Assembly: GCA_947650285.1 (NCBI GenBank)
Contig: CANTFL010000033.1
Span: 55,556 to 119,555, forward strand
Direction of reading: 5' to 3'
DNA from: Hyaloperonospora brassicae
Taxonomy: Eukaryota; Oomycota; Peronosporomycetes; Peronosporales; Peronosporaceae
Length of the DNA stretch: 64,000 bases
A program made the translations under genes and the position numbers. The stretch's first letter is position 1, and every line of letters begins with the position of its first letter. The notes under the pieces were generated by a model, which was given only the letters and a program-made list of their open reading frames with translations, was not told the origin of the DNA and did no database searches. Shown here in pieces: positions 33,029-44,300 of this stretch.

Positions 33029-36000
33029 ATGCAAGTTTATATACCGACGACCGGTAACAGCAGCACGAAAATAAAGAAAAAGCACAAAGAGAAGAGGCGA
33101 CGCAGGGGCGAAGAGTCAACGGCTGTGTCGTCGCAACATCTCCTTAAGCCGCACAAAAAGAAGGAAGAGAGAGAGAGGAAGGAGGAGAAACGAGAGAGCA
33201 AGAAGCGGTACAAGTCGTGGCGTTCATCAGGAAGCAGTGGTGAAGATGCGTCTCAACGCATAAAGCATTGCCCTGAACGGCGCTCAGAACGCTGTCGCAG
33301 CAACTCGCGCTCTCGCTCTAGAGCGCGCAGCTACAACGACGCCAACCAGATCGTGGTACAACACGAACGTGTCAGTTTTAGTCGAGAGAAGAAACTGTTT
33401 GAGTTTGACTGCGTAGGTGATCGCAACAACGGGCTCTTTGGATCGACGTATGTCCATGATCGACCGCTCTACAAGTTGGCCACAAAACGTGACCTGCTTA
33501 CAGGTGCATGGAAATCCCCAGTTCGACCAAAGTATGTCAGTTACGAAACTTTGGAAGAGAAACACGATGCTGGTCGGTACTTCTCGCTGCAGGCACGAAA
33601 GATGGAGACAAACGCTCGTCAGAGACGTCTGTACCTTGCCTACTCAGAGAAGCGGCTAGCGCGGGCGGTGCATCAAGGCAATTTGGATTACAATGACCAA
33701 TTGAGTGTGACTGCTGCTATGACTGAGAGGCGAAAACGGGAAATGTCATTCGTTCCCTTGGATCCGGTGCTACACGTCGACGAGATTATTAGCATCGGCA
33801 GCGGTTTCGACGATGTTAATGGCGGCAAATCTTTTCTTACCACCGGGCAAAGTGTGGAGCAGCACTTAATGAGACGCAGCAAAATGCTGAATGCTGCTAT
33901 AGCAGCTAGCCCACATAGCAGCAGTTGCTGGCTAAACTTAGTGGCTTTTCAAGAGCAGATGATAAATCTACACTCCGAGTCAAAGCATACGATTTCCGCC
34001 ACAAAGACAAGCATCGTGGAGAAACAAGCGGCGATATTAGGAAGAGCACTTGCCGCTAATCCTCATTCACGAGAGCTGCATCGCGTAAAGCTCAATATGT
34101 TATTGCAATATCCAACAAATGGTGATAGCAGTGATGTCGACTCGATCCAGCGGCAAATAGAGAGTCTCCTATCTAGAGACCCAGTGAACAGTGACCTGTG
34201 GATAAAGCTCCTTCAGTGTCGGCACCAGCGATTTGGTGATTTCTCAATGCAGTCTGTGCGCGATTTGTACGCACGCATCCTGACAGTTTTAAGAACTGAA
34301 AGTGCACGGGATGAGAAAGAGACAGCTGCGGCGGCACTCGTAGCTCCGAGCTTGAGTGGGAAGACGGACGGGATGATATCCGTCACACGGAAGGAAGAGT
34401 TGTCGGTCGTGTTACTTGATTTTCACTTCCTGATGTGCGTGTTTAACCAAAAAACAGGTCACATCGAACGTGCAATTGCTCAGCTTCAAGCTCTCCTTGA
34501 TTTTAGTATGATGGTTGATGTAAGCGACAGTAAAGAACCTCACGTGGAAATGCTGCGAAAGTTTGCCATGCGATGGAGTGACGATAGTGCTTTGAGGATT
34601 GGAAGCGAGTGCAGGAACAAAATTGGTTCGAGCATTGGTCGACTGAAGGAAGACCCAGCAGAGACTGCTATGGCCGAGTATCAAGATTACGTTCATCGAA
34701 AGTGTGTTACCACTGTCGATCAAGTAAACCCTTCTCCTATATTGCGCTCGAAAGAACACAGGCAGCATTTGCTTTGGTCTACAGCGGTGTGCCAACGATA
34801 TTTGCACTTGAAGACAATGTCAGAAACTGGAAGTAGTGAACAAGAAATGAACGGAAACGCGTCAAATACAGCGAATTTAAAAGCAAGTGACGAAATGGAG
34901 ACGGAATTGAAGCAGGGCAGCGCGTTGGTTTACAGCAATTTACACGGCTACCGCATCAACGTTGATATGACTGACGATTCGAAAGAGTACGAGCGAATTC
35001 TGGGCGAATTGCGTGGCACCGAGAAATCACGTGCTCAGCAAACTCGTGTGTCGGGGAAACAGAAAAATCGACATGCTGCGGTCGCAGCAGCAAACGCGCG
35101 AGTCGAAGATCAACGTGCAAATTATGGTCCGGTTGGTGAGGATGACCGCTTTGTGCGCTGGCTTGCGCGCGAAGAAATGCAATCGCAACTAGAATGGGCC
35201 CCGCTGTCGTGTAATAACCCAATGCACCAAGACCGTATCGAGCAGCAGCCTGATCGTGCTATACTAACGGAGGAAGTCCAGCCATTTCTGTTTTATGTTC
35301 CGATAGCACACCGATGGCGAATAGTTGCTGAAATGCTGCACATCTGCGGCGTTCATTGGCGTGGCGAGCATTCGTGGGAGCCTCGCGTCTCGGCTTGCGA
35401 CTCGATGTATGCTGATAATGATGCAGATCATGAGCTGCTCGTAGGTCCAATTCAATCCGTGCTGAACCCTCACGCAACTTGTTTCGGTAAATGTGCATTG
35501 TTTCTCGATCCAAATGATCGGAAGAAGCTTCTCGAGGACACGCTTCTTGGCGACATTGATGTGAAGCAAGATATGCTGCGTGATCCTAGCAAGGTACTGT
35601 TTGTACGCCGAGTGTTCGCACAATCATTGGATCTCTTCCACAATGCTCATGATATTTTCGAAAGCGAATTAAGATGTCTGTGGGTTGGCTTTGAGGCCAA
35701 GGTTGCGTGCATGCACCAAAGCATTGGAACTGCCCGGCACTTAAGTCAGGGGCTGGCTCAGAAGTCTGCGAGCGGCGAGGCAGATCTTGATGTTCTTTAT
35801 GCGTATGCCAAACTAGAGCTCACTTTGCGAAACGAAATCCGAGTACGACGCATCTGTGAGAACACATTGAAGTCGCTCATGAATGGAATATCAAACGATA
35901 CGCTATTGCTCAGGGCCATGCATCGCTTTGTTTTTCTGTACGCACGGCTCGAAATGTGGTCGTCGGCCAGCAAGATTAGTGTTGGTAGGAGATCCCGAGC

Positions 36001-37084
36001 GCTCCGGTGTTTGTATACGCTGTGGATCGTGTGGCAACCGGTGCAATTGGACGGCAGCGAGATTGCTACGCTTTCGACGATCACAAAAAAACACCGAAAA
36101 CGAACCGACGAGTACTTGCAGGAGATTTTGATGTCGGACGCGTCGACGGCAACGAACCTGATTGCCAGATATCGAGAAGAGCTCAAGCTCGCCTTTCGAC
36201 ATTGCATCGCATCAACCTTGGCAGGTGCAGAGCGTGGCATGACAGAGCTTGACCTGCACGGTCAATTGACATGCTGGGCGGGATACTGCTTGCACAACCT
36301 GGCTCTCGTCGTCTACATATATGACGGGTTCGAGGCAGCTTGCCGAGAGTATCGTGAGGCGTTAAATGACGTTGAGCACAAGATGTGCCCGAATATGTCA
36401 TGGGCATGGACGTGCTTTTTGGAATTCATGCAGCAGCATCAAGTTTCAGGTTTGTTTCCTGTACTTGCGCCTCGTGAATGGCGCCTATCAGTTCATGATG
36501 CAGTAAATAAGTTTCCGTACAACGAATTATATCTCCGGCTTTTTGTCGACTCTGAAATGGGAAATACGATCTCGCAAGTGCATCGCACGTATTTCTTACA
36601 AATTGAAAAGCGCTGGCGACGCCATTTTGATTCACCAAGATTGGTAGAGTGCTTGTTTGCACTGCTATGTGAGTTTAGCCGCGTTGAGCGAGCCGTGATG
36701 GTGAAGAGTTTTGCCGAGACCGACAGCAACTTCACGCGTCCGAGTTGCTGTCTCTTTCATCACTGGGACATGAATCTGACGGCTGTGAATCGCGTTCGGC
36801 AAATATTCGAAAATATGGTCAACCAGATTCAGACAAAAGGAAATGCACTTTGCTGGAGGTTATACATGCGCTTCGAGGTGGCATTGGGAAAGATCGATGC
36901 GGCGAAAAAGGTGCTGTATCGTGGAATTGCAGCTTGTGCATGGAGCAAAGCACTTTACATGGACGGGTTGCGCGTGATGCGTGCGTATATGACTGAAGAC
37001 GAATGCCAAGAACTTCTCGATTTTATGGAGTCGAAAGAGCTGAATCTACGCGTTGAGTTCGAAGACGCAACTGATGGATCATAG
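33029..37084 (+). CDS. NRDE2-family nuclear RNA-processing protein
   Basis: Intronless frame of 1351 codons. Residues 14-105 are strongly basic and RS-like. Residues 120-150 have FEFDCVGDRNNGLFGSTYV, and around 260-310 comes SVEQHLMRRSKMLNAAIAA followed by SSSCWLNLVAFQEQM. This is the conserved core of NRDE2 (the nuclear RNAi defective-2 / C14orf102 family). The remainder is a long run of HAT-like helical repeats, for example RVRQIFENMVNQIQ and LCWRLYMRFEVALGKIDAAK near the end. In animals NRDE2 binds the MTR4 helicase and modulates nuclear exosome activity, and in nematodes it serves nuclear RNAi. A role at the exosome in this organism is inferred. It is somewhat longer than the human protein. 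The ATG at 33029 is the first in frame and is followed at once by the basic region. Confidence 0.85.
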   Translation: MQVYIPTTGNSSTKIKKKHKEKRRRRGEESTAVSSQHLLKPHKKKEERERKEEKRESKKRYKSWRSSGSSGEDASQRIKHCPERRSERCRSNSRSRSRARSYNDANQIVVQHERVSFSREKKLFEFDCVGDRNNGLFGSTYVHDRPLYKLATKRDLLTGAWKSPVRPKYVSYETLEEKHDAGRYFSLQARKMETNARQRRLYLAYSEKRLARAVHQGNLDYNDQLSVTAAMTERRKREMSFVPLDPVLHVDEIISIGSGFDDVNGGKSFLTTGQSVEQHLMRRSKMLNAAIAASPHSSSCWLNLVAFQEQMINLHSESKHTISATKTSIVEKQAAILGRALAANPHSRELHRVKLNMLLQYPTNGDSSDVDSIQRQIESLLSRDPVNSDLWIKLLQCRHQRFGDFSMQSVRDLYARILTVLRTESARDEKETAAAALVAPSLSGKTDGMISVTRKEELSVVLLDFHFLMCVFNQKTGHIERAIAQLQALLDFSMMVDVSDSKEPHVEMLRKFAMRWSDDSALRIGSECRNKIGSSIGRLKEDPAETAMAEYQDYVHRKCVTTVDQVNPSPILRSKEHRQHLLWSTAVCQRYLHLKTMSETGSSEQEMNGNASNTANLKASDEMETELKQGSALVYSNLHGYRINVDMTDDSKEYERILGELRGTEKSRAQQTRVSGKQKNRHAAVAAANARVEDQRANYGPVGEDDRFVRWLAREEMQSQLEWAPLSCNNPMHQDRIEQQPDRAILTEEVQPFLFYVPIAHRWRIVAEMLHICGVHWRGEHSWEPRVSACDSMYADNDADHELLVGPIQSVLNPHATCFGKCALFLDPNDRKKLLEDTLLGDIDVKQDMLRDPSKVLFVRRVFAQSLDLFHNAHDIFESELRCLWVGFEAKVACMHQSIGTARHLSQGLAQKSASGEADLDVLYAYAKLELTLRNEIRVRRICENTLKSLMNGISNDTLLLRAMHRFVFLYARLEMWSSASKISVGRRSRALRCLYTLWIVWQPVQLDGSEIATLSTITKKHRKRTDEYLQEILMSDASTATNLIARYREELKLAFRHCIASTLAGAERGMTELDLHGQLTCWAGYCLHNLALVVYIYDGFEAACREYREALNDVEHKMCPNMSWAWTCFLEFMQQHQVSGLFPVLAPREWRLSVHDAVNKFPYNELYLRLFVDSEMGNTISQVHRTYFLQIEKRWRRHFDSPRLVECLFALLCEFSRVERAVMVKSFAETDSNFTRPSCCLFHHWDMNLTAVNRVRQIFENMVNQIQTKGNALCWRLYMRFEVALGKIDAAKKVLYRGIAACAWSKALYMDGLRVMRAYMTEDECQELLDFMESKELNLRVEFEDATDGS

Positions 37085-39235
37085 TTGTGGCGGCAAGAGC
37101 ATGAAGACAATCTTGTGAAATGTGTGGGAGGAGTGAAAACCGTCGCGACGGAGACATCAGGTCGAGGCATTACAAGATGGGCGCAACAATTACAGACTGC
37201 ACCTGCCGTTCGGTTATTGTAGGGTTTCACCACTTCAATTGGGTACATCAAATCGAACTGTGTTGAATAGCGTCGACGAGATTAGCCAAAGCCGAATATT
37301 TGGCTAGAGTAACTCATTTGCTCGATTGCAATGCCAGATGGGGCATGTGTATAATGCCATCCTTACATTCAATTAGACCTTGCCGTTCGTGCGTCGTCAC
37401 ATCTTGCAGTTGACGTATCCACTAAATGCCTCCCCGCGACATCGTATGCAGAAAGGTCAAGCTTGCTTTCACCAGCCAATTTTGTTATGAATAAATATTT
37501 ACTTCACTACAGGAAACCATGGCATCTTCGGTCATAGCTGCAATTTTACATGCACATTCTACACGCAACGATGATGCTGGAGGCTGCTAGATATGTATAT
37601 ATTGTAAAATCACCAACTTGAAGGAATGTCATAGTACGCCCCTTGGCAAATGGGCAATGCTTAAAATAGCTCAGTCCCTCCTGTATCGCCCTCTTTGTTG
37701 TGTAAACAGCTGCATCACAGGAAACCATGATGCTAACAGGTACGTCAGATTATGCGTCCCATCGAGGTCCCTGCTTTGGGATTGTCCGCTCGATAATCGC
37801 GGTTGAACTTACGATCATTGCATGTAGATATTTGCTAGACGTAAGGGGTGATGATGATCACCATTGCAAACTTTTCAGAGCTGGCATTGACTTACTTAGA
37901 CGCCTGCAACGGAAAGAGATTGCTCATTGATAATGTAGACACGTTTGGTCAGATAAGTCGGTAGGAATGGACGCGCAGCGTGATCAAGGCCGAATTTGGT
38001 TGTGATGGTGGAGACAAGTTTGGGAAATAAATCTTTCCGCGACAGTTGGGACCGTGACTTCGACAACGCGATGCGATGCGATAAGGCGATGTGGAATAGC
38101 CATGTGTACTAGGTTGATAATATTTAATCAACGTCGATCCGGAGTGATAGAATGATCCGCGGACTGCGACTCGCGGTCCGGTGCGGAATGGGAGCGAGAT
38201 GCATAAGGTATGGATGTGAAGCAACCTACGCTCGATTAATAGCGCGGGTCGTGAACCCAGATGGTGATTGGCATTTACATGCATGCCAGATCCCGCTCGC
38301 AGTCGAGAAAAGAAAACGGCAAACACGTGATCGAATATCCGCAATGTGACAAGGCACCAGCTCTAATATTGCAACGATATCAGCTTACCAACACCAATAT
38401 ATTTGCTAGCAGGTGCCGCGCAAGCTCATGTATAAGTAGTTGACAAGGAATCTGTTTGACTAACGAGAGCAAGTAAGTCTTGATTACAAAGAACACTAAA
38501 TTTTATATTTTACCGGTGCACCGGACGCGACAATATAAATTTCAGTTTTCTTTTGCCACCTTGTTATCTATGCTAACCATAGTGTGGGCGCGTGCCTCGA
38601 TAACTCACGTACACTGTACGTACAGTGTAATGGCGCACACATCTTACCATGCAATTGATAAGACCCTGAACTGCAACAGTCTAAGGGTGGACGCTTCCAA
38701 TATTACGCGTACACCATACGTGCAGTGGAGATTCGGATCAAGAATTGCTCAGAAGAAAAAAACGTAGCCCTTTGTTGATATGCTAATGCCCATTTCTAAA
38801 CATTCTATATCTTACTCACAACATATCAAATTACAAACATTCGAATGCAGAATCTTTTTTAGCACCCATCCCGCGCATCTAGAAGCGATGGGCAATTTAT
38901 TCGATTAAATATCATGACCTGTATCAAACTATTTGTGAAGCGGTGTAGAATATTACATCTGAAGGTATTTTTCGCTGCAATATTGACTCGCAAGAGTAGT
39001 ATTCTTTCATTAATAGCGATAACATCAACACGATTCGTGCCAATGACATGTAACAGGATCACACCGACGCAATTGGAGAACACGTCGATTGTGATAAGCA
39101 CGAGATCTGTAAGGCATAGAGCTAATCGCACAAAGATAAACGTGTCTCACTCTGTCTATTTTATATCCTACCACAATCGTTGATGGTAGGCTCTATCGGG
39201 TGATACAATGACTTTAAATAACAACGTAGCAAAAG
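37085..39235. other. Intergenic stretch without a recognised gene
   Basis: About 2.1 kb of AT-rich sequence with short, unrelated frames on both strands. It contains a perfect 18-bp palindrome at 38611-38628 (ACACTGTAC joined to GTACAGTGT) and two copies of an ACAGGAAACCATG motif near 37510 and 37720. No RNA gene was seen. Confidence 0.55.
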
Positions 39236-39705
39236 TCTAACGGGGTGAGCCCGTTACATAAAAATTGGTACGAAAGTACCAATTTTTAAAAATTATCTGT
39301 TTTAATAATATTAAATCAACATCACTCGAGAAAAATGATGTTGTCGGAATTTTACCTCTTAGTGTAATATTTGTGGAGGGGCCCACTTCTTGGTTGATGT
39401 ACATGGTACACCAACCAATTTCACCACCAATCGCTGCTGGATGCGCGCAATGGGTGGTGGACAGAAGATTCACATAGGGAACAGTAGTTTATTATAGTTA
39501 GATTAAGACGAAAGATAATTTAGCAATAAAATTAATTATTAAATAACAGTTCTACTTTTTTCTTAAGACAGAGCTTTTACTTTCTGTATTGTCTTGGCCG
39601 CGCTTCCTCACGCTACGTGTACGTGACGTCGGGCGTACGCACCCTTGTATTGTTATCAATACAAGGCCTTGCTCAGTTATCTGAGCAAGAGCGTGCCCTG
39701 TTACA
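39236..39705 (+). repeat. 5' LTR of element 2 (470-bp subtype C)
   Basis: Ends GCCCTGTTACA. It contains the subtype-C form of the conserved hairpin at 39390-39418 (TTGGTTGATGTAC, loop ATG, GTACACCAACCAA) and the shared block ACCAATCGCTGCTGGATGCGCGC. Confidence 0.92.
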
Positions 39706-39753
39706 CCTGGTAGCATTTTGTAGTCCTTCCAACGACCCATCATCTTCCCCTTT

Positions 39754-41330
39754 ATGAGCATGATGGATGGATGATGGAGAGAGCTTTCAGTTCACGCGTT
39801 AATACTTCGACCATCTGAGTGACCTCGAATGGACTGCAGTAGGGCGAATGAGCTCTACCGTGGGCGACAATGGCGTTACAGCTATGTTGGAATCTCTTGA
39901 CAGAGACCAACAACATGTCGCCATCACTAGGTTCATTCGACATGAACTTGGCGCCGAAAGAGAGAAAGTAGTCTTGCTTTACCAGTAAGGCTCTCAATAG
40001 GCTGAGCAGTTGAGAGAACTCTGAGTTCAACAGACAGAGCTGCTATGACAGCAGCAAGTTACTGCTGTTGTGGGTGGGACGACGCACACGCGTCGCCCCG
40101 AAATCTTAAAAATTGACATCTCCAAGTACAGAGGAGTCGAGGGAGATTCGTTGTTGTTATGGTTCCTTGAATTAGATAGAGCCATAACGGCGCGTCGCAT
40201 TGACTCTTTGCAAATGAAACTAACATTGCTCAATCTCACTTGGCAGGAAGCGCCAAGACTTGAGCCTTACGGCTGGAGATGAGCGACCCATACGCTTTTG
40301 AGTCGCTTAACTCCTTCAAAACCCGGCTCAAACGAGCATTTGAGCCGTTAAGGGCTGATTTTTGGGCTCATTTAGAGTGTACCGGGATACTGGTGACAAC
40401 GTACTGGTTGACCAGTACGGATCTCACTTCCACTGACAACAGTGATAGTCAGTGCCCTGCTAAGTGTTGCACCAACACAGAGGAAGGAAAGGAGACTAAG
40501 TGAACTGTCTAGTCTCTGGTAAAATTGTAATTGTTATTTAATAAGATTAAGTCCTATCGATCTTGTGTCTCTGTATATCCTAATTTAATTATATTAATCG
40601 AACTAAACGTATGATGACGTCTACTCACCGCCCATTGCGCACGTCTAGTAGCGATTGGTGAATTGATATAATCACGACATCAACCAATGAGTAGACCCTT
40701 CAGACATCCAAAATATCATTATGCTCGGTGATATTGTTAAAAGAATATTCAACGTAATATTCTATATTGTCATTTTAGCCTTAATGACAATATCATGTAA
40801 CGGGCTACCCCGTTACACAGAGCTCCTGAAACTTAAGCAAGATAAGCTTGATCTGCACACTTACGCTCAACATTTAATACTCCTCGCGAGTAGTATAACT
40901 GCGAATTCAGTCCATGAACACACGTTGATTACGGTGTCTATACCAGGGTTAGCAGAAGGGCCCGTCAGGAGCCACCTGTTCCGCCTGGAGCTGGATACGC
41001 TGTAAGAGGCGATATCAGCCGCGGAACAGGAAGATTTTAGCATGAGACAGGCTCATACTAGCTCAAACTCTTACCGTCCACCAAGAAGACAAGAGATCGA
41101 AGGTCCAGAACCGATGGACCTCTGCAATGTTGAGAGCGAGAGACCTCGCTCTTCGAACAACAAGTGATTGCAGAGGTGCAATCGCTGTCAGAAGTTAGGG
41201 CACTAGGCATACGAGTGTAGTCTCCACTCCCAGTACCAAACAGTTCTGAGCGAAATGGTCGTCCATTTGCCAAAACTGGCAATGGGCGTGGGTCAAGCGA
41301 TGTTAGAAAACGCAACAGCAAAGCGGACCA
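39754..41330 (+). pseudogene. gag: Element 2 gag, broken and interrupted by a solo LTR
   Basis: The Gag start region (39754 onward) is frame-broken. A central piece at 40070-40282 reads PEILKIDISKYRGVEGDSLL, the counterpart of KVDISKYSGVPEDSLL in element 3. The antisense LTR then splits the frame. After it, ELLKLKQDKLDLHTYAQHLI (40820 onward) continues the capsid region. The zinc knuckle reads CNRCQKLGH, then a TAG in place of the tyrosine, then AYEC. Confidence 0.8.
40378..40817 (-). mobile_element. Antisense solo LTR (440-bp subtype A) inside element 2 gag
   Basis: Reverse complement of the 5' LTR of element 1. On the + strand it begins TGTACCGGGA and ends CCCCGTTACA. Flanking bases are TAGAG on the left and CAGAG on the right. 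The uninterrupted gag of element 3 has CAGAG at this position, so a 5-bp target duplication with one later change is supported. Only the LTR is left, the product of LTR-LTR recombination. Confidence 0.92.
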
Positions 41331-41332
41331 TC

Positions 41333-41372
41333 AAAAAATGGTCGAGGTCAGTAGGAGCGAAGCGCCCTACAG
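41333..41372 (+). promoter_or_regulatory. Gag/pol -1 frameshift signal (element 2)
   Basis: Heptamer A_AAA_AAT at 41333-41339 and a hairpin at 41349-41372 (GTAGG pairing with CCTAC around an AGCGAAGC core). Base changes relative to elements 1 and 3 keep the stem. Confidence 0.65.
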
Positions 41373-44300
41373 ATCCAGCAAACTCAAAAGAATTTGCAAA
41401 TCTCATGACGAAAGATGCTTCTGACACACAGTCTCTGTGTGTCTCTACACCCGGTGATGAAGTGGCCCTTATCACCTAAACGTTAGAAGTGACAAATGAT
41501 TTGTCACTTCGTGCCCTAGTAGACTGTGGGGCGTCGAACAATTTTGTTCGTCGCCAGTCACTAGAGACTGGAAGTATCAACTTCGTGAAGAAGGAGATCC
41601 CCTAAATGAGAATGACGGTGCGCCTTGCGACAGGCGCATCGATCACTATGTAGAAACGTTTAGTCAATTTCATCCGAAAGATGAACATTACGATGATGAC
41701 TTCATCGTACTCGACCTTTATGACAAGTTTGATGTCATCCTAGGACTACCTTGGCTTAGGACATACGAGCCAAGGGTGAGCTGGCAGCATCGATCAGTAT
41801 CGATGTCTACACTTGTTCATAAGATAACAATCTGAATAATATCTCGGAACGCCCAAATTTATGAGGGTGTACTGCGAGTGAGTGCGATGTCCTCACTTGC
41901 GGTACGGTCGTTAGTACGACTGTACAAGAACGCAATGTAGATGATCACTACATTGTGAAGAAAGCTCTCTTGGATTCTGTGGAGTCAAGTTTCATAGAAT
42001 AAACCGAGACGTCGAACGTCTTGGTCAATGACGGATCAAGCGTAGGCGCTTACACGCTTGATCTGATTTTGCCTCCGAAGTTAATTTCGGAGATAACTCA
42101 ATTGCCAACGCTTGAAACGAAACGGTTCTTGCGTGATCTGCGCAGTGGCAAAGTCAAGCAGATCTGCATACTCGTCGCAGAGGATGAGTATGTGGCCGAT
42201 ATTAAGCCGGCAACAATATTTTCCGCGAACGAACGAGTTCTCAGCAGCTCATATATGGAAGAAAGTGTCATCGATGAGAAGACTCGAATTAAGAGGTATG
42301 TATAATAATACTGGGAGTCGCTACAGGCAAATCCTTTGTATAAGGATTTGATCGAATTCAAAGATGTGTTCCCTGAATCCGTGTCATGCGAGTTGCCTAA
42401 AGATAAAGGCACTCGACACGAGATCGAGCTCAAACCGGGCTCGAAGTACTGTGTCACGAAGCAGTGGCCACTGCCTCGTGAACAAGTGATAGCGATCGAC
42501 AAGTTCTTTGCCGATCGCTTAGCAGCGGGCCATGTTAGGAAATCGACATCCCCTCATAGCTCTCCGACCTTCTTGTGCGAAAGGCCACAGGAGGGTGGCG
42601 GATAGTGCACGCATTCAACAAATTGAATGCTGCGACGGTACCGGATCAGACGCCGATATCGAGAAAGAAAGTCATCATAGATGGTATGTCAAAGAGTACC
42701 ATCTTTTCGTCCATGGATCTGATGGATGGATTCTATCAGATCCTCATGCGCTAACGGGATGTTCCGTACACAGCAGTGAGCACCCCAGAGGTATGCTGTG
42801 GTAGTGGCTAGTGATGCCACAGGGGCTGAGTAATGCCCCTGCAACAATTAACAGATGTGTTACAAATCTGTTGAGACTGGTGCGAGACTTCGCACCGAGC
42901 TACTTCGATGATGTGTTCGTCCATAGCCGGACTATGGACGGAAAGACGGACGTTGAAGTTCACAGAACTCACGTTTTTCAGGTTCTTCAACTTATGCGCA
43001 TGTATAAGTTGTACGCCAACATCAAGAAGTGTACATTCGTGGCTAGCGAAATACTACTTCTTGGGTGCATCGTGGGTAAACACGGCGTACGCCCCGATCC
43101 CGAGAAGATCAAGGCGATCACCGACTGGCCAGTGCCAGTCGATGTCAAGGGACTAAGGAAGTTCCTTGGTCTAGCGGCGTACTTGCACAAGTACTCGCGC
43201 AACTACGCCGAAATGACTGTTCATCTTTCTTGCTTGCTCAAGAAAAATGTCAAGTGGTCATGGAACGCTGAGTGCCAGCGTTCCTTCGAAATCATCAAGC
43301 AAAGCTTGATGCAGTCGCTGATCTTGGCGATTGCAGATCAGGACAGACCATTTTATGTGGTCTGTGATGCCAGCGATTTTGCAATCGGCTGTGCGTTAAT
43401 GCAATTTGATGCAGATGGCGCAGAGTGTGTCATCTGTTATCAGTTGTGTCAGCTGCAGGCAGCTAAGCGCAATTACCCAGTGCATGACAAGAAACTCTTC
43501 GCCATGAAGTATGCACTGGCTAAGTTCTGGGTCTATCTCTTGGGAGATAGACCGTTCATCGTCTATACGGACCATGCGTTATTACGCACGGCCGTAAACA
43601 GTCCACATCTCTAGCAAAGGATGGCGAGGTGGCTGTCTTTCTTCGCGGAGTACAAATTCTCCGGAAGGTTTAAATTAGGACGATTGAAGGTCGTCGCTGA
43701 CGCCCTATCGACCCTACCCGATTTTGAGTTGGAAGCGCTATCCAACAGTGAAGATAAGCCGACTGTTGCAACACTACAGCCAGTGTGCCGTCGTCAAGTT
43801 TACTTGACGACGTGCAAAAGTCTAGCGCAAGGAACAAGGATATTCTGCGCTTAATGGATTATCTGATGAATCCAACTCGTAAATCGTTTAAACAAAAATG
43901 GCTTTGAATCGATCCTCATCAGAATAGAACACAACACGCAACGGGTTTCTCTTTTATATAGCCGTTACCGGCTACACGCCACGTGTCGTCGTCCCCGCCC
44001 ATATCAATTTGCGTTTGCGCATCATGTATGAGTGTCACGATGCCCCAACAAGCGGCCATCGTGGTAGAGAAAAGACTTACCTCACGGTAAGTCGTGACTT
44101 TTACTGGCCCCGCCAGTATCAGTTTGTCGGCAAGTATATACGTGCTTGCGAGGTTTGTCAACGGGTGAAGCCTAGTACTTCATCCCGTGCGCCATTGCAG
44201 CCTCTGCCTGTTCCGGCAGAGTGCTGGCAGTCCGTTTCCATGGACTTCGTCTACGGTTTTCCCGAAGACGCTCACAAGAATAATGGTATTATTGTGCTCG

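Noticed and set aside
32770..33057. 95-codon frame with a hydrophobic segment upstream of NRDE2
   Set aside because: It overlaps the NRDE2 start, has no recognised family and no independent promoter space; it is kept only as a possible upstream frame.
38611..38628. Perfect 18-bp palindrome as a regulatory site
   Set aside because: It is isolated in a gene-free AT-rich stretch with no neighbour gene or second copy, so it is reported only as sequence content.
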